Assembly: GCF_964340395.1 (NCBI RefSeq)
Contig: NC_135556.1
Span: forward strand, 15,645,600 to 15,707,599
Direction of reading: 5' to 3'
Origin: Glandiceps talaboti
Taxonomy: Eukaryota; Hemichordata; Enteropneusta; Spengelidae
Length of the DNA stretch: 62,000 nt
In this document: piece by piece, positions 52,840 to 62,000 of the stretch
How positions within the stretch are numbered: the first letter of the stretch is position 1
Layout: the number at the start of each line of letters is the position of its first letter
Translations under genes and position numbers: made by a program
Notes under the pieces: model-generated
What the model was told of the DNA's origin: nothing
What the model saw: only the letters and a program-made list of their open reading frames with translations
Databases searched by the model: none

Positions 52840-52870
<31 letters not shown>

Positions 52871-52944
52871 TGTATGTATGTATGTATGTATGTATGTATG
52901 TATGTATGGATGGATGTGTGTGTGTATGTATGTATGTATGTATG

Positions 52945-52976
<32 letters not shown>

Positions 52977-53177
52977 GATGGATGTGTGTGTGTGTATGTA
53001 TGTATGTATGTATGTATGTATGTATGTATGTATGCATGTATGTATGTATGTATGTATGTGTGTATGTATGTGTACGTACGTACGTACGTACGTACGTATG
53101 TGTGTGTGTGCATTTGTTTTGTTTTTCTTTATTTTTGTAAAAGATGCTTTTAGTCAATATTTTCAAGTTCGAAACGT
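52340..53177. repeat. Complex tandem repeat with embedded (TATG)n arrays
   Basis: A unit ending in CTTTTAGTCAATATTTTCAAG occurs at about 52766-52833 and 53110-53177, each preceded by a long (TATG)n array with GTAC steps (about 52606-52760 and 52838-53106). A diverged version without the array lies at about 52345-52495 (CATGCTTTTAGGTCAACATT). The microsatellite thus sits inside a larger duplicated unit. Confidence 0.85.
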
Positions 53178-53783
53178 CGGCGGTAAAGCAAATCTCAGAC
53201 CATTGTACAACGTAGCACTGTGGATGCTGAATTATACGGATCGTAATAACTCTTGAATGCTATGATTAATAAGACAACGCAGTATCTAAGGATGAAAGGC
53301 GAGGATAACAGGTGAAGTACTACACTGGTGACGAGATACACACACATTTTATGTCTCTAAACGTTCGTTGTGATCATGAACTGCACCACCATTGACAATG
53401 CATGTAATGGTGATTATTGCCAATTTTCTTACTAGGGTTTGACCCCTATGAAGGCTGTATAACATCATTAATTGTACAAGCAACACATTTTTTCCGATAA
53501 CTTGAACTATTGCCTGCAAACAATACATCTGTTTGAGTTAATATCAAAATTCAAGCAGCATACCTTCCAGGCCAAACTGTGTTGCAAACCGGTGTCCATT
53601 AATTGTGTTGACACAATGTCATGTTGAAGTTGGTTTTCTATCGAATCGTAGACTAGTCGGTGCCCTCCCTGCATATAATGAATGTTATTTGCAAACCGAC
53701 AAAATATAGGCTATAAACTGTGTTGGACTCACCAGTTGGCGTGATGTCTTTTTTCTACGTACACCACTTTTCATTGTGCATGA

Positions 53784-54125
53784 GGCCTAAGAAAATATGT
53801 GTGGTTCCGATTACGCTCAAGTTCAGAATGGGTGGGATAGATGGATTTTTTTTTTCATGTGTGAGTGTCTAGTTCAGGTAGTTATTTCTTTCCGTTGTTT
53901 TCCAAATGGTCTGTGTGTTATCGTTTTTTCCCATTAGATGTACACCCAGATTGGAAGAACAGTTTTAAGTTGATGTCAGTCTCCACATCCACTATTTCTG
54001 GCTAGACGTCACGATTTTCGCGATTTTATTATTATTTCTCGAATATGTAAGAAAAGTTTAGGGTCGGCATTGAAAAACTAGGCGCGGCCGGAGTAATCGG
54101 AACCAAACCATTTTTGTTTCAGGCC
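53784..54125 (+). mobile_element. MITE family copy C
   Basis: Starts GGCCTAAGAAAATATGTGTG and ends GTTTCAGGCC, carrying all the interior family landmarks. Flanking triplets are TGA and AAA, so its target duplication has decayed or its ends have been altered. Confidence 0.82.
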
Positions 54126-54313
54126 AAACCGAGATATTTTAATCCACATTGGTTAGGTTTGCTAATTTCAAGATGAACTTAAAAGTTCTGATTTGAAGGC
54201 TGTGATTGATCTGACAATTGCAACATAGTCACCACTGATTAATTTCCCTGTCACTTTCATCTTATCATTCAATCCTGTCGTTTGATTAATTACCACTAGT
54301 TTCTCTATGCTTA

Positions 54314-54695
54314 GGCCTAATAAAAAGTCTGTGTGGTTCTAATTACGCTCAACTTTATAATAGGTGGGGTAGGTAGATTTTTTATTTTATTTTATTATAT
54401 ATTTTTTTCTGTGTGATTGTCTAGTTCAGGTTTTCCATTGTTTTCCAAATGGTCTCTGTGTTGTTTATTTCTTCCTATCAGATGTACAGCCATTACACTG
54501 TCATAGATTGGAAGAACAGTTTTATTTTGTCTTTTTAATTTGATGTCAGTTTCTGCATCCACTATTTCTCGCGAGATTTCAAAATTGTTGCGGTTTTATT
54601 ATTTTTTTCTCGAATATGTTAAAAACAGTTTAGGGTCGGCAGTGAAAAGCTAGTTGGGGGTCGGATAATCGGAACCAAACAATTATTTTTAGGCC
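54314..54695 (+). mobile_element. MITE family copy D with TTA target duplication
   Basis: Starts GGCCTAATAAAAAGTCTGTG and ends ATTATTTTTAGGCC; the ends are imperfect inverted repeats of about 30 bp. TTA flanks it on both sides (54311-54313 and 54696-54698). Length is about 382 bp and there is no coding capacity. Confidence 0.88.
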
Positions 54696-55138
54696 TTACT
54701 GTAATTTACAGCGCATACGTATTTTATTAAGCAAAAAACATTAGTCTAGCCTGTTGTTGAGGTGGAGGTAGATGGACGAATGTTTTGATTGTGAGCGATG
54801 AGCTACTATAGAACGATGAGCTACTATATTACAAATTACCAATCAAAACAACGTGAAAATCGGAGATGTACAGATTGTACAAGCAACATACAAGAAAAAC
54901 GGTGTGGTACTTCCCTCAGGAGAATTTGTGTTTTTTGTAAATAAAGGTACACATTTCAGCTCACGACTATTAATACCCGAGGCACCATACACATAGCGGG
55001 GTCTTCTATCTAATCACATCGAAAAGCATTGATTCTATTATTACAGTGTAGGAGAAACAGACTTCTGTTGAACTGATTGCACGTGGAATTGATAATTTCA
55101 ATGGCTTCAGTTATTTACTTTCCTATTAGGCCTAGAAA

Positions 55139-55494
55139 AAGAGTTGTTTGGTTCCGGTTACCCGACCCCACCTAGATTTTCACTGCCGACCCTAAAAATA
55201 TTTAAGTATACGAGAAAAAAAAAGAAAATCGCGAAATTCGCCAGAAATAGAGGATGCGGAAACTGACATCTACTAAAACAGACGATATGAAACTATTCTT
55301 CCAATCTGTAGTGGCTGTATGTCTGATGAGAAGAAATAAATAACACAGATGGCATTTGGAAAACAATGAAAAACCTAAACTCTTCACTCTCGCATGAAAA
55401 AAAAATGATATAAAAAATAAAATAAAAAATCTACCTGCCCCACCTATTGTAAAATTGAGTGTAACCGGAACCACACATTTTTTGTTATTAGGCC
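55139..55494 (-). mobile_element. MITE family copy E, reverse orientation, TTA target duplication
   Basis: Reverse-oriented relative to copies A-D; it begins GGCCTAGAAAAAGAGTTGTT and ends TTTTTTGTTATTAGGCC. TTA flanks both ends (55136-55138 and 55495-55497). The interior landmarks are present as complements (CACTGCCGACCCTAAA, TATTCTTCCAATCTGTA). Confidence 0.88.
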
Positions 55495-55974
55495 TTATAC
55501 GCAACATGGTCACTTGTTTGTATCTGCTTCACAACTGTGCCCGGCGCGTTTATTTAGGGTTTGAAAATATATGTACATGATATTGTAAATTAAAGATGTT
55601 TTGACTATACAGCAGTTATACAGCAACATAGACATTCTAATCGGGCGTGATTAAAATATTGCTATATTTTTAATACGAGTATCTGGTTGTAATACAATCA
55701 GAAAGTATTATCAATAACCACCTTGTAACGTTTTAATATACATCCAGAGTGTAGATGAAATGTATTACTCATTAGAATGGTTGATTTTTATATTTCTGCG
55801 TTTGCAGGAAATTTTGCTCATATACCACCCGTATGTTGAAGTGACTCGATACATCAATACTCTTTTTTCATGATTTTTGTGTCAAGCAGAACACTTTTTT
55901 TGTGGTTCATGATTTTCTGTTATTTTATTTACCCATTAGTCGAAACAGATATTTTCTTTATTCATGTTTCGTAA

Positions 55975-56330
55975 GGCAAAACAATTGTTGGATTCCGGTT
56001 ACACAACCCCACCTAGTTTTTCACTGCCGACCCTAAACTTTTTTTTACGTATTCGAGATAAAATTATACAATCGCGAAAATTGTGAAGTCGTGCCAGAAA
56101 AGGTTAATGCTGAAACTGACATCAACTTAATTAGACGATATAAAACTGTTCTTCCAATCTGTACTGGCTGTACATCTGATGAGAAGAAACCAATAACACA
56201 TACACCATATGGAAAACAAGAGAGAACATAACTACCTGAACTAGACACTCACACATTAAAAAAAATCTACCTACCCCACCTATTCTAAAATTGAGCGTAA
56301 TCGGAACCACACAATTGTTTTTGTTAGGCC
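55975..56330 (-). mobile_element. MITE family copy F, reverse orientation, TAA target duplication
   Basis: Begins GGCAAAACAATTGTTG and ends GTTTTTGTTAGGCC, with TAA on both sides (55972-55974 and 56331-56333). The interior is collinear with copy E. The TAA seen here and the TTA of copies D and E both fit a TWA target rule. Confidence 0.87.
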
Positions 56331-56333
56331 TAA

Positions 56334-59300
56334 TCAGACAGAAACATTGTGAGATTCAGGAAGATGCAATTATTAGTCTGTAATGGTATCGTATTCTTGA
56401 TGTTACATATCGAAGGTAGATACATCTTTTACAGTGGCCGATCTACAGTCTGAATGAAACTGCTAGAAAAATATGTTTTTAAAATGAGTACCTACTTTGA
56501 ATTTGCAACACCCAGTTTGACAGTCGTGTCACACTTCAAACACACTCTGTAATAAATCTACAATTATTTTTGCGAGCTGGTGGAAAGACAGTAAGACGTG
56601 CAAATTAAAGGTAGTGGCAAAATTAGCAAGACTTGTTGCAGTATCAGACTGCGAAGATGCTATGTAGCTAGCAAAGTCGTGTTCATGTTACGTATCATGT
56701 AGTGAATATGGTATATATAGTACTCGTTAGAAAGACCAGTAATTTGTAATACACGGTTACAACTGACGTCAGAAAGTCTGCCATAGATTAAAATTGAACC
56801 ATACCTCACTTTATTGACTTCAGTGGTAACACAATGCAATTACTCTTATTTTGTAACATTTGTTATCAGTCGGTATGTCTGAAATGTTGTCTTATATACC
56901 GTATATTGTAGAATACGTTTGTAGCATACACATTTCCAGCGAAATACTAAATCTCAGCAAAACGTTCTCAATTCAAATCTAACGTAATTGGTGTTATTCG
57001 ATAGTTGTTGTTCAATATGATGGGTTCCTTACCTAGGTACAGTATTGAATTTCAAGGTTTTCATGCTTCATAGACACGGATACGTATCTAATTATAATTC
57101 TAACTGACTTGAAGAATAAACGTGTAATCTTAGACTAGCATCAAGGTAAACTACATATTACCAATATGACAGATAGGGATTTGAACAGAAGGTATAGAAA
57201 CTTGAATCCGAGCTATATATATTCAGCCATACCTGAATTTGATACCACCCCCATAAAACACTGACCCAGGTCTTCATTCGATGTTCATAACTTCCTGATA
57301 TGATATCATCAAGGAGTTGTAATTATACAGGACAAGCCTGGAAGGCCGTGCTTCAAAAGCTATAATGATGACATTAAATTCACATTACTGTTGTATGATA
57401 TACAATACGCGTCCATATGTCTTTGAGAATTCGTTCTTGGTTGTATTTTCATTATCAATAATAGCATAACGACCTGATCAGAGACTGAAGTCAAATCGAT
57501 TAATGTGATTAACGTTCGAAAGGCATCATGAACAGCAAGTAATCCCAAAAATGTCAGATAAAACAGTTGAATAATATAACTCTGCTAATATGTTTGTAAT
57601 TTATTACGTTCGTCAGGAGAAAACCTGACACAAAAAATTCCAATTAGATATGCACCTTTATATACTCATTATTTCAATGATAACCGTTAAACCACAAGAA
57701 TACATATTTTGGTTGAAAAAATACAGTAATGTTGAAAGAGCTAGTCTTAGAACATATCAGGTCAAGATGCACAATGTATCACAAAACTTTCTTTGATTAA
57801 ACAAAATCGTCCCCATTTAAATTTAATCGGTTTAGCGGCAAAAATCTATCTTACAGAAAAGTATTCGAACGGCATCATTATTAATGACAACGTAACGAGA
57901 TTTTTAGTGTTCTCTATTTGCCTAAGGTAACACGTACAGCATGCACATTTCAAGGTGACTTTGATCACAAATATGAATATCAGTTTGAAATATCGCATTT
58001 ACAACAACAACAACAACAACAACAACAGCAACAACAACCACAACCACGGATTTTAAACATATTTGATTGCAATTATTTCTTTTTCTCCAGTTGCATTTTA
58101 GTTGGTACTAATAAAACGTAGTGATGCAGTAGCAATATTTATCTTTTTTTTAATTAACGTGATGTATTTTTGCAACCTTTTTTTCTGTTCTGTTCTGTTC
58201 TGTTCTGTTCTGTTCTGTTCTGTTCTGTGATGTTCTGTGTTGATAAATTATTAAAGTATGTGTTAAACATGTATTTGTGAGTGTATAGTTAAACCTTCTT
58301 AGCCGTCCACATTGGCTTCTGTCAAAAATCATATCATGGCCATCAATGTGAGCGATATTATATATTTACATAGGATGATAGCAAGTCCCTTTGAGGGATG
58401 CGGTGGTCTTGGCTGATAAGACAACCTTACTGAAAGAATGATTGTCAACACTCAGTACCTGTAGAATGTAATAAACAATACAACATATTGAATTTCCTCT
58501 TTTATGAGCGTGACGTATATGCTTTAAAGCCCAACGGATTTGTAAAACATGAATAAGGAAGGAAATGTGTTTAAGACGATTAATTCATAAACATTGGTTT
58601 TCATTCAGGTGATTTACGATAATATTTAATTCATAGAAACCAACAGACTTGCAGTAGCATTTTCACAAGACGTGTACAACTTGCCAAAATTTGCTCGTAA
58701 TAATGTAGAGCAAGGTAATCCCCATGTTATGATTTAGTTTAGCACTGTCTCGCGTCGAGAAACAAACCAAAGAACCTGCAGTACAACCTGCAGTATGTAT
58801 CTTTGCGACGGAAAAACAAAGAGCCTTGTGTTATATCATGTCGCTTTTACCTGCTCTGTAAAAGATTTGCAATATATGGTTTTGGAATACATGACAATAT
58901 CGCAAGATGTGATCGCAAGATATTCAAATACAAGGACAACAGATTCTCAAAGATAAGCAACAAATTCACAAGACGATGGAAAATATTACTTTCAAAACAT
59001 AAACAATCGAATCACACAACAAATGATTTGCAACCCAGACAATTACAGTCACAAGCGCAACGGCTATCGAAGGATTTTCTGACAAACCCAAACACAAACA
59101 CAAACGCAAACGCAAACACAAGCTTTGAGAAAATGATACTCAGATTGTTGAAGTTATCGAGAGCTTAAAATATTTCGTCTTTGTTATCAATCGGAAGTTA
59201 ATCGTATATAATGTACTGATGAGTATTTATTTCCTATTCTAAATATACAAAATATAGCTTTCCATGATTCTTCATAGTTGCCTAGCTACGTCAGTGAAAA

Positions 59301-61340
59301 CTGATTTCTTTCAATATATCTTCGATATTGCCCTTCCTTAATCATTCCTGTGTCTTAAGGGTAAGGTCGGACAAGGGAAAACAGCTTGACGTTGGTTGAA
59401 ATGCCGTACCGACGTCGACATTTATACAATATGCATAAATACATTAGTGTTCTATTTTGTATGAATGTAAAAGATAATTGTGACACGCTTCTAAAAAATA
59501 TCAACAGAATAGACAAAGTTTAACTTTGAACAACTATTGTTTTTATAACATAATTAGGTGTTCATAAGATTACAATGAAGCCACCTAACATGGACTATAC
59601 ATTGTATATCGAAAACAAACGAATAAACAACTGGTCCGTAGAAGATGTCTCCTTTTTCGCTGCAGAGGGCATTATCTTTATCCCTATACAGACTTATGTA
59701 AAAGAAGTTTCTTCCGAAAAAACTACCTGACGCAATTCAATTTTGTGATGTACATTACCACTATACCAATTACATACTATACATGCAAAAAAATATCCAC
59801 TTGTTAGTAAACTACAGTTTTGACAGATATCAAGTTACAAGAAATATCAACCCATGTACATGCGAGGTCAAAATTCAATTACATTTTCTGCAAATCTCCC
59901 TAATAATACTAATGATGTGATTGGATTAAAAAACTAAAACTTAGTATTAAGAGAGAGAAACGTGCGTTGGTGTCTACTTCCTCCATCTGTGTCGGAAAAT
60001 GGAGACGGTTGCACCTCTTGATCGATGGTGGTTCCACTCAGGGTCAATTTAGTAAATGCCACATCTCTTTATTTAATCTATTTTGGTATCCTAGCCGCCC
60101 TGTCTCTCGCAATCATGATCAATTGTGGTTTTCTGCTTGATTTGATAGAATTTCAAAAGCAATGTATAGAGACCAAGTCCTTTTAATGTGAAAGCATAGA
60201 AATATATAACATATGTAATTCTGTTTCCATCTATTCAGTAAATAATGTAACACGTCAATGTTTCGCTGGTCGACAGAGTTATACTCGAGAGTCGGATACA
60301 CTACACTATTACACATTGTTTTTTTAGAATAGGAAATATACAGAAATCCATACTTTTATAAATTGTGTCTTTTTTCCCTTAACTATGATTGGGGTTTCCA
60401 GTATCCGAGAAGAATTACTAATGCCCACAAGCGTAACATTTACAGCGACTTTGGTTGAATACGCCATTTGCTAATGATGAGATGTAGTATCACTGAAAAA
60501 TGCATGGTTACATCTACTTATTACAATAAATATCGCCTAAAGCAATATCCACTCATAGAAGATGTTCTTGCAGCTAATAGACCATTTTTATCCTCAACAA
60601 AGTGACATTGACTATAGAGGAAAGCAAACATAACTCTATTTTCTTAAAGAATGTAGTATAACTTTTAGATCTTAGGTCTAATTGGCTTTCGGCGTGTGCA
60701 GCGAGTGGTTATTTACCAAAAAATCTGTTAATCCTTAAGCAGGTCATCGAGATAGGAAACTAGCAATGTTTGCTCCCTTTCTATTGCATTCTCTTGTTAG
60801 ACGGAACTCTTGCCTGGAAGGCAACACTGTACGATCGAGAAGACCAGATTAGAGATGCGTAAAGCATACGCATGGACAAACCAGGTACTAAGAGCGTGTT
60901 ATTATAGACTGGAGAACCTTAACCGTCTACAGCAGCGGGGAGATACCAGTTTGAAATTCCCAAAGGGCGAAGCGGAGTAAGAACACAAGCTTTGTAATAT
61001 ATCAAACATTGGACAAATATTCGATGAGTATTACTTGACATATAAATCATTTTCTCAAATTTACTTATACATATGTAGCTATTCAGTGTCGTAATGCAAG
61101 CCTTTGACAAATTTGACACTTTGAGCCTTGGGGACCAATTTCCCTCAAAGTCAAAGCTCTTAAAAGTTCTCCAAATTTCGACATCTGACAGTTTATTCCT
61201 GGTTATTTTGAAATAATAAACGAAATTTGGGGGTTCACTACCTTGTTTGCAAGGAAACGCGACAATCTTTTATTTGCCTATAGCGTTAACCCAGTAGTCG
61301 GCGGCCATATTGGATTCTACGACAGGTTAATATTTTCACA
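56334..61340. other. Intergenic DNA with short microsatellites, no gene recognised
   Basis: (CAA)n lies at about 58001-58038 and (TTCTG)n at about 58182-58228. A 121-codon frame at 58803-59168 starts at a TTG rather than ATG and ends in an ACAAACGCAAAC repeat; I do not call it a gene. Nothing else was recognised. Confidence 0.5.
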
Positions 61341-61345
61341 TTTAC

Positions 61346-61396
<51 letters not shown>

Positions 61397-61424
61397 TTTT
61401 ATTTATTTATTTATTTATTTATTT
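61341..61424. repeat. (TTTA)n tract, probable 3' tail of the LINE fragment
   Basis: Read on the - strand this is (TAAA)n directly following LINE 3'-UTR-like sequence, as in many LINEs whose 3' end is a short tandem repeat. Confidence 0.8.
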
Positions 61425-62000
61425 GAGATGTCTACAGGATTACCCCATTTACAGACACTCTGAAATTGGAAAGACTAAATACATACAATATTTACAAAAC
61501 TAGTAAAAATAGAAATGAAATAAATTAAAAGAAGATAAAAATTACCGAAATTGCGTTAAGTTCACACATCAACTATTTCATTTAGGACATCATTTCTAAA
61601 AGTACTGAGACTTGAAAATATGTCAGTGTTTTGCAAGGTGTTGATAAAATTGAAGGTCCTAGGTAAAAACATTGGCAACAATAAACATTGAGTTAAAAGA
61701 GCCATTTAAGCATTTATATAAAAAGACTGCATCCAGCAATTTCCTACGAGATTGAAGACTTTGAATATTAAAATACTGACAAAGATTACTGTAATGGAGG
61801 TTTACTCCTTTTCCAGGGAACGATTTTCCAAAATAAAGGTAGTTGAGGAATTTATGCTGGACCCTTTCAATTTTAGTGATTAAATACTTCTGATTGGGTG
61901 ACCAAACTTGTGGACAATACTCTAGTTGACTCCGTATATAAATTAATGATACAAGAACTGTCATGGAAATGCTTGCAGGTACGCTTTATCAAACCAACTA
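61425..62000 (-). pseudogene. Decayed 3' end of a non-LTR retrotransposon (LINE) reverse transcriptase
   Basis: On the - strand, 61964-61659 codes YIRSQLEYCPQVWSPNQKYL, then ITKIERVQHKFL and LQSRRKLLDAVFLYKCLNG, the conserved end of CR1/Jockey-type LINE reverse transcriptases. Upstream in another frame is VGLIKRTCKHF, and downstream in yet another frame RTFNFINTLQN...FRNDVLNEIV, so at least two frameshifts are needed to read it. It ends in the (TAAA)n tail and continues beyond the right edge of the window. It is a dead, 5'-incomplete copy as far as can be seen here. Confidence 0.82.

Noticed and set aside
52523-53256. Frames up to 196 codons of YVCM or HTYI repeats
   Set aside because: Translation of (TATG)n; they appear on both strands and in several frames at once.
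57918-58121. Poly-Gln frame
   Set aside because: Produced by a (CAA)n microsatellite; no flanking coding signal and no ATG start.
58803-59168. 121-codon frame with Asn-Thr/Asn-Ala repeats near its end
   Set aside because: It starts with TTG, has no recognised domain, and part of it is a short tandem repeat; no clear splice context.

Overview
The window is nuclear DNA of an animal, most likely a marine invertebrate. It has AT-rich intergenic DNA, GT-AG introns of several kilobases, very many simple-sequence repeats, and two genes of metazoan-only type: an extracellular EGF/VWD mosaic protein and a rhodopsin-family neuropeptide receptor. The species cannot be fixed from the sequence; ambulacrarian, cephalochordate and lophotrochozoan origins are all possible. 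All major genes and the large retrotransposon lie on the + strand. Many long open frames are artefacts of (AT)n, (TATG)n, (CAT)n and (CTGT)n tracts.

Layout. 1-4983: the 3' part of a secreted multidomain gene. Ten coding exons join in frame to 643 codons plus stop: pentraxin/LamG end, four EGF modules, VWC, VWD, C8 and TIL. The C-terminal half resembles BMP-binding proteins of the BMPER/crossveinless-2/kielin type. 5000-11896: 3' flank and microsatellite-rich intergenic DNA, including a strong (AT)n hairpin and a thrice-repeated tRNA-like motif. 11897-19917: a complete Ty3/gypsy retrotransposon with LTRs I read as identical, a 5-bp target duplication, PBS, PPT and one gag-pol ORF of 1782 codons ending in a chromodomain. 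20510-41160: a four-coding-exon GPCR of 428-429 residues, most like tachykinin (NK-type) receptors, with introns of about 8.2, 6.1 and 5.0 kb. Intron 2 holds a 473-bp foldback element and intron 3 a 0.4-kb tandem duplication.

41161-62000: no convincing host gene. It holds six copies of one roughly 340-380 bp terminal-inverted-repeat element with TTA/TAA target duplications (PIF/Harbinger-like MITE), several tandem or minisatellite repeats, a miRNA-precursor-sized hairpin, and at the right edge the decayed 3' end of a LINE on the - strand with a (TAAA)n tail.

The two host genes have no evident functional link; one product is an extracellular matrix or ligand-binding protein, the other a plasma-membrane peptide receptor. 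The main points of interest are the young gypsy copy close upstream of the receptor gene and the clustered, apparently uncatalogued MITE and foldback families. I saw no clear new multi-gene system.
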